From contig JBFMHE010000002.1 of NCBI GenBank assembly GCA_040752355.1, positions 1 through 64,000 of the forward strand: a stretch of 64,000 bases of DNA. Reading direction: 5' to 3'. This DNA is from Nitrospirota bacterium. GTDB taxonomy: Bacteria; Nitrospirota; Thermodesulfovibrionia; Thermodesulfovibrionales; Dissulfurispiraceae. Shown in pieces: positions 18,682-27,776 of this stretch (position 1 is its first letter; every line of letters begins with the position of its first letter). Made by a program: the position numbers and the translations under genes. The notes beneath the pieces are model-generated. The model was not told the DNA's origin and searched no databases. It was given only the letters and a program-made list of their open reading frames with translations.

Positions 18682-19617
18682 ATGATATCGAAGGGCGAGG
18701 GCATACGGCAGATCATCGACCACCTTTCACGCTACCTCCACGGGAAGGAGCAGGCCCTGAGGCTCGCCCTCATCACCTTTTTTGCACGGGGCCATCTGCT
18801 GATCGAGGACCTTCCGGGGCTCGGCAAGACGACGCTCGCCATCGGCATCGCCAAGGCGCTCGGCCTCAGCTTCGGCAGGATCCAGTGCACGAGCGACCTG
18901 CTCCCCACCGATATCACCGGCCTCTCGATCTACAACAAGCAGGCCGGCGAGTTCGAGTTCCATCCCGGTCCGCTCTTCAACAACATCGTGCTCATCGACG
19001 AGATCAACAGGGCGACGCCCAAGACCCAGAGCGCGCTGATCGAGGGCATGGGAGAGAAGCAGAGCACTATCGACCGCCAGACCTACAAGCTTCCCCAGCC
19101 CTTTTTCGTGGTCGCGACGCAGAACCCGGTGGAGCACTACGGCACCTTCCCGCTGCCCGAGTCCCAGCTCGACCGCTTCATGATGAAGATCAGCATCGGC
19201 TATCCTTCGAGGGACTCGGAAAAGGATATCCTGCGGGGCGGCAGCAGGAGAGGGGACCTCTATTCCATCGAGCCGGTCATGAGCAGGGACGAGGTCATCG
19301 CCATTCAGGAAGCGGTCAGGAAAGAGGTGTACCTGTCGGACAGGGTCCTCGATTATATCATGGCGATCGTCGAGGCTACCCGGAAGGACGGCGCGCTGTC
19401 GGCGGGCATATCCACGCGGGGGGCGCTGGCGCTGAACTATACGGCCCGGGCCAACGCCTACTTCCACGGCAGGGACTTCGTCATCCCCGAGGACGTGAAG
19501 GAGCTTATTCCCCATGTCGTCCCGCACCGGGTGCTCTTCAGGGAAGACCATACGCCGCATGACAAGAGGGAGATCATACTATCGATTGTCGAGCAGATAC
19601 CCGTCCCGGCGTCATAA
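18682..19617 (+). CDS. MoxR-family AAA+ ATPase
   Basis: 311 residues. Walker A GLGKTT at about 48-53, Walker B VLIDEINRA, sensor VATQNPVEHYGT and arginine-finger region LPESQLDRF are all intact. MoxR ATPases are chaperone-like and are usually encoded with a DUF58 protein and a transglutaminase or VWA protein, exactly as here. The ribosome binding site is aaaggga before ATG 18682. A possible promoter TTGATG-N17-TAATAA (18644-18672) lies just upstream. It overlaps the DUF58 frame at its stop codon. Confidence 0.94.
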   Translation: MISKGEGIRQIIDHLSRYLHGKEQALRLALITFFARGHLLIEDLPGLGKTTLAIGIAKALGLSFGRIQCTSDLLPTDITGLSIYNKQAGEFEFHPGPLFNNIVLIDEINRATPKTQSALIEGMGEKQSTIDRQTYKLPQPFFVVATQNPVEHYGTFPLPESQLDRFMMKISIGYPSRDSEKDILRGGSRRGDLYSIEPVMSRDEVIAIQEAVRKEVYLSDRVLDYIMAIVEATRKDGALSAGISTRGALALNYTARANAYFHGRDFVIPEDVKELIPHVVPHRVLFREDHTPHDKREIILSIVEQIPVPAS

Positions 19618-20483
19618 CCATCACCAGGGCGGGATGGATCTACATCGCGCTCACCCTCCTCCTCGGCATCGCCGCGGTCAATACGGGCAATAATCTCGTT
19701 TATCTCATCGTCGCCGCCCTGCTCGGCCTCATGACGGTCTCGGGGCTGCTCGGGAGGGGGAATCTCTCGCGGATCGATGTCCGTGTGGAAACGCCCGACG
19801 AGCTCTATGCGCAGTCGGCGGCGCCGCTCCGGATCACCCTGGTGAACACGCGGCTGCTGCTCCCGGCGTTTCTCGTAAAGGTGCGGGTTGACGACACGGA
19901 GGTGCTCTTCCCCTATGTGGATGCCGGCGCCGAGGAGACGAGGCGCGTGCATACGGTGTTCGCCCGCCGGGGCCGGGTCCTGATAGAGACGGTCTCTTTC
20001 TCTTCCGTCTTCCCGTTCAACTTTTTCGTGCGCTCGAAGAGGATCGGCAGGGTAACGGAGGCGACCGTTTTTCCCCGTCCCCGCGCCTGCGCTCTCGATA
20101 CGCACGCCGCCGGAGCGGAGCGGCGCAGAGGGGAGCGGCGGTCGAACCTGCTCGGCTACGAGGGCGAGATGGTCTCCCTGCGCACGTATGTCCACGGCGA
20201 TCCCTTGAAATACATACACTGGAAGGCGAGTGCGAAGACCGGCGTCTTCAAGACCAAGGAGCTTTCGGCCGGCGCCGAGGAGCCGGTCGTCATCGACTTC
20301 GATGCCATGGGACCGGCTGATCGGGAAGAGAAGCTCTCCTGCGCAGCGTACATGATCCTCTCCCTTCTCAAGAGAAATGTCCCGGCGGGACTGAAGATAG
20401 GCGGGAACGCATATGCCCCGGGCCTCTCGAACGCCCATAAGCGTCTCCTGCTCAAGGAGCTTGCCCTCTATGGAACGGAGTAG
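19614..20483 (+). CDS. DUF58-domain protein, start codon unusual
   Basis: About 289 residues. N-terminal hydrophobic pair (WIYIALTLLLGIAAV and NNLVYLIVAALLGLM) is normal for the family, then a soluble region with the DUF58 landmark LRTYVHGDPLKYIHWKASAK near residue 195. The first in-frame ATG is at 19731, but this would delete both membrane helices. No ATG, GTG or TTG exists between the in-frame stop at 19560 and 19731. ATA at 19614 overlaps the MoxR TAA (ATAA) and is the most likely start. Partner of the MoxR ATPase; the precise function of the family is unknown. Confidence 0.82.
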   Translation: MTITRAGWIYIALTLLLGIAAVNTGNNLVYLIVAALLGLMTVSGLLGRGNLSRIDVRVETPDELYAQSAAPLRITLVNTRLLLPAFLVKVRVDDTEVLFPYVDAGAEETRRVHTVFARRGRVLIETVSFSSVFPFNFFVRSKRIGRVTEATVFPRPRACALDTHAAGAERRRGERRSNLLGYEGEMVSLRTYVHGDPLKYIHWKASAKTGVFKTKELSAGAEEPVVIDFDAMGPADREEKLSCAAYMILSLLKRNVPAGLKIGGNAYAPGLSNAHKRLLLKELALYGTE

Positions 20484-22401
20484 CTCCCTCCTGCGCGTCG
20501 CCGACCTCGTGACGGCGCTCACCTATGCCGTGGCCTTGACCGGGTTCGTGGTGGTCCTCAGATATACGGGCGTGGGGTACTCGGCGCTGTTCCTGGCGCT
20601 CTATCTGTGGGCGCTCCAGAGCGATTACCGGAGGAGGACCGTCATCCCTCGATGGGCGATCAACAGCGCGGCGCTGCTGCTCGTCGCCTTCACCTTCTTC
20701 AGGGTGACGACGGACACCGTCGTCCCGGTGTCGCTCGAGGCGCTGCTGCTCCTCACCGCAATAAAACTGGTCGAGGAGAAGCGCTTCAGGGACCACCTGC
20801 AGGTCTACCTGCTCGCCGCCCTTCTCCTGGCCGGGTCGGCCCTGATGACGCTCGACATGATCTTCCTGGCTCACCTCATCGGCATGGTCTTTCTCGTGAC
20901 CCTGGCCATGATCTTTCTCACCTTCTCGTCGCAGGACGAGCGTATGGAGCTCCCTGTCGCCACGGTCCTGAAGATTGCGTCGAGGGCACTGGTCATTCCG
21001 CTGCTCGCCCTTCCGATAGCCGCGCTCCTCTTCATGGTCCTCCCCCGGACGAGCTATCCTCTCTTCAGCTTCTTCAACCGGGGCAGCGGCGCTCTCAGCG
21101 GGTTTTCCGATCATATCACCCTCGGCGAGATTACGGCGATCCAAGAGGATACGGCGGTCGCTTTCAGGGCCAGGGTGCGGCCGCTGGACGAGCGCCTGCT
21201 CTACTGGAGGGGGATCGTGCTCGATCAGTTCGACGGCATGTCATGGAGACCCTCACAGGACGGAGCAGATGAAGCGTCCGTCCCTGCGCCTGTTCCGGCT
21301 GGCGCCGTCGAGCAGACCGTATTTCTCGAGCCGCACGGCCAGCGCTATCTCTTCGCCCTGGACAAGCCGGTCTCCCTCTCGTTTCCGCGCTCACGCAGGT
21401 CGGCGGGCCTGGTCTACGAGGTCCCTTATCCGGTGGCCGTGAGAATAAAATACGATGCGGTCTCGGCGCTCTCGGCTATGCTGCCCGACAAGAGAGTGGA
21501 TAAAGAGGCGTACGTGCGGCTGCCGGTGAAGGGATTCGAGCGGACCAGGGAGCTGGTCGAAGAGATCACCCGGAACAGCTCCGGGGATGCGGAGAAGCTG
21601 AAGGCGCTCCTCGGATTTCTCCAGCGCGGAGGCTACCGGTACTCGCTCACCGGGCTGCCCGCCACCAGCACCGCCCTTGAGGATTTCCTCTTCACCCATA
21701 AGTACGGCAACTGCGAATATTTCGCCTCGGCGCTGGCGGTCATGCTCCGCTGCGCCGCGGTTCCCTCGAGAATTGTAGGCGGGTACCGGGGAGGCCACTA
21801 CAACGAGGTGGGAGGCTACTACGCGGTGCTCCAGAGCAGCGCCCATGTCTGGGTCGAAGCTTATATCGAAGGTTCGGGATGGGTCAGGGTCGATCCGACT
21901 CCCGCAGCGCTCCCGGGCCGGGCCCGGCCTGCGAGGAGCCTGCTGCTGGAGGTGCGGCTCCTCATGGACACGATCAGCTACTTCTGGAACGCCGCGGTCA
22001 TCAATTACAATTTCGATGTCCAGCGCTCGCTCGCCGTAAAGATGGGGGCGGGAATAGGGAAATCGTTCGCCTCCCTCGTAAAGGAGTGGAAAGGGGCCGT
22101 GAGGCATCTTGCCGTTGCAGCGCTCTTCTCCGGTGCTGCGGTGCTGCTCTACCGCTCCGTACGGAACAGGAGATCCCGGGAGGAGCGGCTGATGCATGCG
22201 TTCCTGAAGAGAATGCAGGGCTTCGGCTATGCGAAGGCGGCGTCGGAAGGGCTGGAAGAGTTCGCAGCGGCGATCCCGGATGCCGGCCTGAGGGAACGGA
22301 CCCTGCGGTTTGTAAAAGCCTACGAGGCATATTATTATAGAGATACGAAGCTCACCGCAGAAGCGCTGAAGCAGCTCAAGGCTCTCTTGCGCGAACTATG
22401 A
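20470..22401 (+). CDS. TgpA-like membrane transglutaminase
   Basis: 643 residues from ATG 20470 (aaggag 10 bases upstream), overlapping the DUF58 gene by 14 bases. Six or so membrane helices in residues 10-195 (DUF3488-type), then an extracytoplasmic transglutaminase-like domain: catalytic Cys415 in YGNCEYFAS, His in SSAHVWVEAY and Asp in RVDPTPA. A further membrane helix near 555 is followed by a cytoplasmic C-terminal tail (DUF4129-like). Related TgpA proteins are envelope transglutaminases; the substrate is unknown. The MoxR-DUF58-TgpA order is a known conserved unit. Confidence 0.92.
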   Translation: MERSSSLLRVADLVTALTYAVALTGFVVVLRYTGVGYSALFLALYLWALQSDYRRRTVIPRWAINSAALLLVAFTFFRVTTDTVVPVSLEALLLLTAIKLVEEKRFRDHLQVYLLAALLLAGSALMTLDMIFLAHLIGMVFLVTLAMIFLTFSSQDERMELPVATVLKIASRALVIPLLALPIAALLFMVLPRTSYPLFSFFNRGSGALSGFSDHITLGEITAIQEDTAVAFRARVRPLDERLLYWRGIVLDQFDGMSWRPSQDGADEASVPAPVPAGAVEQTVFLEPHGQRYLFALDKPVSLSFPRSRRSAGLVYEVPYPVAVRIKYDAVSALSAMLPDKRVDKEAYVRLPVKGFERTRELVEEITRNSSGDAEKLKALLGFLQRGGYRYSLTGLPATSTALEDFLFTHKYGNCEYFASALAVMLRCAAVPSRIVGGYRGGHYNEVGGYYAVLQSSAHVWVEAYIEGSGWVRVDPTPAALPGRARPARSLLLEVRLLMDTISYFWNAAVINYNFDVQRSLAVKMGAGIGKSFASLVKEWKGAVRHLAVAALFSGAAVLLYRSVRNRRSREERLMHAFLKRMQGFGYAKAASEGLEEFAAAIPDAGLRERTLRFVKAYEAYYYRDTKLTAEALKQLKALLREL

Positions 22402-22445
22402 ACCCCGCGATAGCCGTGCGACAGTATAAATAAGGAGATTCATTT

Positions 22446-23276
22446 TTGATCGAGGTAAAGGGCGTCACCAAGAATTACGGGGCGGTGCGGGCCGTCGACA
22501 ACGTATCGTTCAGGGTCGAGCGCGGCGAGGTCTTCGGGCTCCTCGGCCCCAACGGCGCGGGCAAGACCACCCTGATCAGGATGCTCACCGCATTGAGCGC
22601 TCCGGACGCGGGCGTCTGCAGCATCGACGGCTTCACCGCGGACCGGGACCCCTTCGAGGTGAAGCGGCGCATCGGCGTCGTCCCGCAGGAGAACAATCTC
22701 GACCGCGAATTGACGGCCTACGAGAACCTGCTCATCTACACCCTGCTCCACCGCGTAGCAGGGCGGGAGCAGCGCATCGGCGAGACATTGAAGATGGTAG
22801 GCCTCCGGGACCGGCGCGACTCGGTCGTCTCGGGTTTTTCGGGCGGGATGCAGCGGAGGCTGCTGCTTGCGAGGGCGATGCTCCCCGAGCCGCTCGTGCT
22901 CTTCCTCGACGAGCCTTCCATCGGCCTCGATCCCCGGATCAGGCACCAGCTCTGGGACGTGATCAGGAAGACGAGGATCGAGGGCCGGACGGTCTTCATT
23001 ACCACCCATTATATCGAGGAGGCGGAGGCGCTCTGCGACAGGGTGGGGATACTCTCCCGCGGCAGGCTGATCGCCCTCGACAGCCCCGCCCGCCTCAAGG
23101 AGACGATCGGAGAGTACGTGGTCGAGTTCATCGATGCCGAGGGACGGCTCATCAGCCATATCTGCAAGAACCGCGAGGAGGCCCACGAGCGGGCCCGGCA
23201 GGCCGATAATGCGGTCACGGTCAGGAAGTCGAACCTCGAAGATGTCTTCATGAGCCTTACCGGAGAACGGATGTGA
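22446..23276 (+). CDS. ABC transporter ATP-binding protein
   Basis: 276 residues; TTG start at 22446 with aaggag 7 bases upstream. Walker A GPNGAGKTT (about 37-45), Q-loop VPQENN, signature FSGGMQRR, Walker B LVLFLDEPSIGLD, H-loop ITTHY. The C-terminal extension with KSNLEDVFMSLTGE is typical of DrrA/CcmA/NodI-type exporters that pair with ABC-2 permeases. Its last bases overlap the permease start (GTGA). Substrate not readable. Confidence 0.93.
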   Translation: MIEVKGVTKNYGAVRAVDNVSFRVERGEVFGLLGPNGAGKTTLIRMLTALSAPDAGVCSIDGFTADRDPFEVKRRIGVVPQENNLDRELTAYENLLIYTLLHRVAGREQRIGETLKMVGLRDRRDSVVSGFSGGMQRRLLLARAMLPEPLVLFLDEPSIGLDPRIRHQLWDVIRKTRIEGRTVFITTHYIEEAEALCDRVGILSRGRLIALDSPARLKETIGEYVVEFIDAEGRLISHICKNREEAHERARQADNAVTVRKSNLEDVFMSLTGERM

Positions 23277-24034
23277 CGCCCTCTCGTGGATGGTCAGCCG
23301 GCTGGTACCCGGTCTTTTTGCGGGAGATGCTCCTCTTCAGGCGGAAGCTGCTCAGGGTGAGCTATCTCTTTTCCGCGATGGTGATCCCGCTCCTCTATCT
23401 CGTTGCCTTCGGCTTCGGCCTCGGCAGGAGCGTCACTCTGGGAGGAGGCGACTATCTGCACTTCCTCATACCCGGCCTCGTCGCCATGAGCTCAATGAAC
23501 AACTCCTACACCTGGGTGGCGAGCGCGCTCAACCTGAACCGGCTCTACTTCAAGACCTTCCAGGTGCTCATTCAGTCGCCCATTGCGCCGTCGTCTATCA
23601 TGGTGGGGGAGGTGCTCGCGGGCATGGCGAAAGGGCTCTTCGCCTCGCTGCTCATCATTCTGGTCGGCTTTGCGGCTTCGGCTTCGTTCGGCATCACCCC
23701 GCTCTTTATCCTGACGCTGCTCGTGAACTGCTTCCTCTTCGCCAGCCTCGGGGTGATCACCGGCATGCGCGCCCGGTCGCACGAGGATACCGCCACGTAC
23801 ACCAACTTTTTCATACTGCCGATGGCCTTCTTCAGCGGCACCTTCTTTCCGATCGACCGCATGCCGCTGCTGCTCAAGTCGCTCGTCTACCTCATGCCGC
23901 TCACCCATACCAATATCCTCATCCGCAAACCGGCGCTCGACAGCGAGGGAGCGCTCTCGCTCCTGGTGCTGGCGGCGTATGCGCTGGTATTCTTTGCCTA
24001 CGGGACGAGCACTATCAAGAGGTATAACGAATAA
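23273..24034 (+). CDS. ABC-2 type permease
   Basis: 253 residues, six predicted membrane helices; GTG start overlapping the ATPase stop. Conserved ABC-2 segments include FREM near residue 19, LYLVAFGFGLGR, the central PIAPSSIMVGEVLAGM and the FFSGTFFPIDRMP motif of NodJ/DrrB-type permeases. It forms a half-transporter pair with the preceding ATPase and probably exports a polysaccharide, drug or lipid; the substrate is not known. Confidence 0.92.
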   Translation: MTPSRGWSAGWYPVFLREMLLFRRKLLRVSYLFSAMVIPLLYLVAFGFGLGRSVTLGGGDYLHFLIPGLVAMSSMNNSYTWVASALNLNRLYFKTFQVLIQSPIAPSSIMVGEVLAGMAKGLFASLLIILVGFAASASFGITPLFILTLLVNCFLFASLGVITGMRARSHEDTATYTNFFILPMAFFSGTFFPIDRMPLLLKSLVYLMPLTHTNILIRKPALDSEGALSLLVLAAYALVFFAYGTSTIKRYNE

Positions 24035-24065
24035 CGGCGGGATACACGAGGGCGCTGCCCCGGCG

Positions 24066-24332
24066 CTATTCCTGGGGCACGCCTTCCAGGAGAGCGCCTT
24101 TGCTCTTCAGCGCCTCGATCTCTTCGTCGGTGAACCCGACCCTGTCCTTCAACTCCTGCCAGCTCCCGAAGCTGCCGCGGCTGTCCCTCTCGTCAATGAG
24201 CAGCTCCGCCTTCTGCGTGCCTATGACATCGACGGCCGCCAGCGTCCCGATATCGGCGAGGTTGATATTGATCCCTTCGAGCAGCGACTCCGGCATCCTC
24301 CCGTCCACTCCTTTCAGCTGCGATCCTTGCAT
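24066..24332 (-). CDS. Helix-hairpin-helix protein, ComEA-like
   Basis: 88 residues with gaggagg before the ATG. Residues about 24-82 form one helix-hairpin-helix repeat unit: ININLADIGTLAAVDVIG, then KAELLIDERDSRGSFGSWQEL and a closing helix. Such units bind DNA non-specifically through the hairpin (here DVIGTQKAE, slightly degenerate from G-IG). No signal peptide, unlike ComEA of competence systems, so probably cytoplasmic. Convergent with the ABC permease. Confidence 0.8.
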   Translation of the reverse strand: MQGSQLKGVDGRMPESLLEGININLADIGTLAAVDVIGTQKAELLIDERDSRGSFGSWQELKDRVGFTDEEIEALKSKGALLEGVPQE

Positions 24333-24422
24333 GGTGTCCTCCTCGCATGGTTACCGTGGTATGCAGTATGTCCTCTTCCCTCCAGTTTAACGGTAATCCT
24401 GCATGCCTTCAACACGCCCTGC

Positions 24423-25619
24423 TTACGTCGTCCCGGCATACCTGCTCTTCCTGCTGCCTTCATAGAGCTCGTATTCGAGAAGCCTGCACTCGATGCCGGC
24501 GTTGAAGAAGGGGACCCTGCGCTTTGCCCGCAGTCCCACCTTCTTTGCCAGAGCGGGGTTGCCGGTGAAGATATAGCCGGTGTAGCCCCTGCAGCGCTGC
24601 TTGAAGAAATCGCCGATCCCTTCATAGACGCTCTCGAGCTGCTTGAGCGCACCCATGCGCTCCCCGTACTCGGGATTGAGGATGACGATGCCCCCGCCCT
24701 CGGGAACGGTCGTCTTCGCGTAGTCGCATGCCGCGAACTCGATCAGGTGCTCCACGCCGGCGGCAGCGGCGTTCTTCCGGGCTGCGTCGACGGCCTCCCT
24801 CCTGATATCCGTGGCGACGATCCTGCCCTGCAGGTTCTGGCGCGCTCTTTTCTTCGCCTCCGACCGCAGGCCGTCCCAGACCTTCCGGTCGAATCCTTTG
24901 AGATGCATGAAGCCGAAATTGTCCCGGAGCAGCCCGGGCGCCCTGTCGAGCGCCATGAGGGCTGCCTCTATGGCGAGGGTGCCGCTGCCGCACATGGGAT
25001 TGATGAAGTGGCCGCTGCCCTTCCATTTCGTCGCCATGATGACCGCTGCTGCAAGGGTCTCCTGCATCGGAGCGTTCATGGGGATCGTGCGGTATCCCCG
25101 GCGGGAGAGGGGCTCTCCCGAGGTGTCGAAATAGAGAGAGCAGTTTTCGTCTTTCCAGTAGAGGTTGATTACGACCCCCTCCTGGCCGGGCCCCGAGTCG
25201 GGACGCCTCCCGCGCTTTTCCTTGATCCGGTCGACAATGGCATCCTTGCACTTCATGTTCGGAAACCGTGAATCGCGGATGGTCGGGTTGTCCACGCTCG
25301 AGGTGACGCTGATATAGCCGTCCTCGTCGATATAGTCTTCCCAGGGGATCGCGGATACGGCCTGGTAGAGCTCATCCGCATCCCGGGCGATGAACTTCTT
25401 TATCAGGAAGAGGACGCGATGGCCTGTGCGGAGCAGGAGATTGAGGCGGTAGGTATCCTCGAAGGCCCCTTCGGTGCCTACACCAGCGACGGCTTCGGAG
25501 AGGACCGGGAAGCCGAGCTGCTGGAGCTCTTCCGCCAGGAACGGCGTGACCCCTTTTGCGCAGGTGACCAGGATCCTGCTTTTCGACGAGCCCTTATCCC
25601 TTTTTGCTGTACGATGCAT
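24423..25619 (-). CDS. THUMP-domain class I RNA methyltransferase (RlmL/YcbY-like)
   Basis: About 398 residues from ATG 25619 (the frame is open to 25691). The N-terminal part (about 15-170) has the THUMP arrangement that binds RNA; LYFDTSGEPLSRRGYR is the usual junction. The methyltransferase domain has the SAM motif INPMCGSGTLAIEAAL and the catalytic motif NPEYGER, where most relatives have NPPYGER. Probable role: N2-methylation of a guanosine in 23S rRNA. It overlaps the preceding small gene by 26 bases. Confidence 0.88.
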   Translation of the reverse strand: MHRTAKRDKGSSKSRILVTCAKGVTPFLAEELQQLGFPVLSEAVAGVGTEGAFEDTYRLNLLLRTGHRVLFLIKKFIARDADELYQAVSAIPWEDYIDEDGYISVTSSVDNPTIRDSRFPNMKCKDAIVDRIKEKRGRRPDSGPGQEGVVINLYWKDENCSLYFDTSGEPLSRRGYRTIPMNAPMQETLAAAVIMATKWKGSGHFINPMCGSGTLAIEAALMALDRAPGLLRDNFGFMHLKGFDRKVWDGLRSEAKKRARQNLQGRIVATDIRREAVDAARKNAAAAGVEHLIEFAACDYAKTTVPEGGGIVILNPEYGERMGALKQLESVYEGIGDFFKQRCRGYTGYIFTGNPALAKKVGLRAKRRVPFFNAGIECRLLEYELYEGSRKSRYAGTT

Positions 25620-25797
25620 CTTTCCGGGCGGTGACGGTGATGACGAAGTTATCCGGCTTGAGGGAAGGGTCTTTCTCGAGCTCTTCGACAAAGATCTCGA
25701 TCGCCTTTTTCATGAAGTTCGCGAATTTCACTCCCTTCGGCAGCGCGAGAATCCTCTGCCGCAGATCTTCGTCGATCGGTGCGGTGTATTTTGCCAT
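25594..25797 (-). CDS. Small conserved-looking protein of unknown function
   Basis: 67 residues: MAKYTAPIDEDLRQRI, a helical middle (VKFANFMKKAIEIFVEELEKD) and a beta-like end (NFVITVTARKD). I do not recognise the family. It has no signal peptide or metal motif. It reads into the RNA methyltransferase gene on the same strand, so the two are probably cotranscribed. Ribosome binding site gaggagcagtc before ATG 25797. Confidence 0.6.
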   Translation of the reverse strand: MAKYTAPIDEDLRQRILALPKGVKFANFMKKAIEIFVEELEKDPSLKPDNFVITVTARKDASYSKKG

Positions 25798-25931
25798 GAC
25801 TGCTCCTCGATGAATGAATTAAAGCTAACTATGAACTGTACCATAAAAGGCAAACCCTGAGGTCCGGAAGAGTAAAAAAGTTCAACTGAAGAGCCCCGTC
25901 CCCTCTCCTCCGCTCCTCATTGTCATTTTTT

Positions 25932-27629
25932 TCATCTCCGGTGAGCGGTGGACACCACCCGTTCCTTTTGGCGCTCCTTTTTCTTCATATCCTTTTCGAC
26001 GAAGATGCGCTCGCCGGTGAAAGGGTCGGCGCCGGTGTAGTACATCAACGCCGACCAGGTGGAGGGGAGGGGCGTAAAGATCTGCACCTGTTCGGGGGTG
26101 ATCTTCAGCTCCCGGCTGGTGAAGGCCCTGAGCCTCTCCATGTCACGGGCATCGCATCCGGGATGGGCCGCGATCAAGTAGTAGGTGAGGAACTGCTTTT
26201 TTCCCAGCTTCCTGTTCAGTGTATCGAAGGCATCCTTGAAGGCGAGCAGATACTCCTTTCCCGGCTTGCCCATTTTCTTCAGGACCGCATCTTCCGTATG
26301 CTCGGGCGCTATCTTGAGCTGTCCCGAGACATGGTGCTCCACGAGATCGCGCAGATAGGCCGCGCCGCAGACGCTGTCCTCCATGATCATATCGTAGCGT
26401 ATGCCCGAGGCTATGAAGAGATGCTTTATCCCCGGAACAGCCCTGAGCTGCCGCAGGAGCTCTCGCTGCCGCGCATGGTTCACCTTCAGCTGTTTACACC
26501 GCGCGGGGAAAAGGCAGCGCCGGTTGCGGCAGCTCCCTTTGCTCAGCTTCTTCTCGCACTCGATAGCGTACATGTTGGCGGTAGGGCCGCCTGCATCCGT
26601 GACGGTTCCCTTGAACCCGGGGAGACGGGTCAGGGCCTTCGCCTCCCGCAGGATCGAAGCGCTGCTGCGGGAATGGATCGTCCTCCCCTGGTGCACGGCT
26701 ATGGCGCAGAAGTTGCACTCTCCGTAGCAGCCGCGGTGGGTCGTGATCGAGAACTGTATGGTATCCAGCGCCCGCACTACGCCCTGTTTCTTGTAATACG
26801 GATGCACATCCCGCTCGAAGGGCATGTCATGGATCGCATCCAGCTCCTCCTCGGTGGGGCCCCAGGCGGGCGGGTTCTGTACGAGATAGCGCGTATCCTG
26901 CTGCTGGCACAGCCCCTTTGCAGTGAGGGGATCGCTGTTTTCGTAGAAGAGGCGGAACATCTCGATGAATGCGGCCTTGTCCCGCTTCACCTCCTCGCAG
27001 GAGGGCAGAACGAGGTATCCCTCCTTCGGCTCCTTCGCGCTGTAGCATATCCCCCGTATGTCGCGGATACCTTCCTGCCGGTCGAGCTTCCGGGCGATTT
27101 CGAGGATCGCCTTTTCTCCCATGCCGTAGACGAGGATGTCCGCCTTTGCGTCGAAGAGTACGGACCTCCGCACGCCGTCGTCCCAGTAGTCGTAATGGGC
27201 GATCCTCCGGAGGCTCGCTTCGATGCCGCCGAGGACGAGCGGCCTGGTATGCTTGAAATAGCGGCGTATCAGGTTGGCATAGGCGATGGTGGCCCGGTCG
27301 GGCCTGCGGGTGTTTTTTCCTCCGGGGGTGAAGTCGTCGCTGTTCCGCCGCTTCTTCAGTGCCGTATAGTTCGCCACCATCGAGTCGACAGAGCCCGCAG
27401 TGATGCCCCAGAAGAGGCGCGGCTCTCCCAATCTCGCGATATCCGCGCCCCCGTTCACCTCCGGCTGTGCGATGACCCCTACGCGGTATCCCGCCCGGGC
27501 GAGGAGCGTGCCGATCACCGCAACGCCGATGTAAGGGCTGTCGATATAGGTATCCCCGGTCACCAGGATTATATCCAGGTCCTCCCATCCGCGCTGCTGC
27601 ATCTCTTCCTGTGTCGTCGGCAGGAACAT
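25932..27629 (-). CDS. YgiQ-family radical SAM protein (UPF0313)
   Basis: 565 residues from ATG 27629, chosen for the gaggag 6 bases upstream; the frame is open to 27716. N-terminal UPF0313 domain (IILVTGDTYIDSPYIGVAVIG), then a radical SAM core with the three iron-sulfur cysteines in CYGECNFCAI (CX3CX2C) near residue 305, and a C-terminal DUF3362-like region with VQIFTPLPSTWSALMYYTG. Radical SAM enzymes bind a 4Fe-4S cluster and start radical chemistry from SAM; the YgiQ reaction is unknown. Neighbour genes do not clarify it. Confidence 0.92.
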   Translation of the reverse strand: MFLPTTQEEMQQRGWEDLDIILVTGDTYIDSPYIGVAVIGTLLARAGYRVGVIAQPEVNGGADIARLGEPRLFWGITAGSVDSMVANYTALKKRRNSDDFTPGGKNTRRPDRATIAYANLIRRYFKHTRPLVLGGIEASLRRIAHYDYWDDGVRRSVLFDAKADILVYGMGEKAILEIARKLDRQEGIRDIRGICYSAKEPKEGYLVLPSCEEVKRDKAAFIEMFRLFYENSDPLTAKGLCQQQDTRYLVQNPPAWGPTEEELDAIHDMPFERDVHPYYKKQGVVRALDTIQFSITTHRGCYGECNFCAIAVHQGRTIHSRSSASILREAKALTRLPGFKGTVTDAGGPTANMYAIECEKKLSKGSCRNRRCLFPARCKQLKVNHARQRELLRQLRAVPGIKHLFIASGIRYDMIMEDSVCGAAYLRDLVEHHVSGQLKIAPEHTEDAVLKKMGKPGKEYLLAFKDAFDTLNRKLGKKQFLTYYLIAAHPGCDARDMERLRAFTSRELKITPEQVQIFTPLPSTWSALMYYTGADPFTGERIFVEKDMKKKERQKERVVSTAHRR

Positions 27630-27713
27630 ACGCTTCTCCTCATCTATTGTGATGCTCCCGGGGGCCATATTGCAAGAAGCCGGCGCAGCTTCTCTGCGGA
27701 GGAAGGCTAATCG

Positions 27714-27748
27714 CATAAAAGAGGGGTGGAGGGAAGCCCCTCCACCCC
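27714..27748 (-). terminator. Terminator of the cytochrome-Hydin gene
   Basis: On the minus strand GGGGTGGAGG-ggcttc-CCTCCACCCC is followed by TCTTTT. A 10-bp GC-rich stem 29 bases after the gene stop. Confidence 0.85.
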
Positions 27749-27776
27749 GGTCGGATACTGTGTGGTTCGTCTGTCT

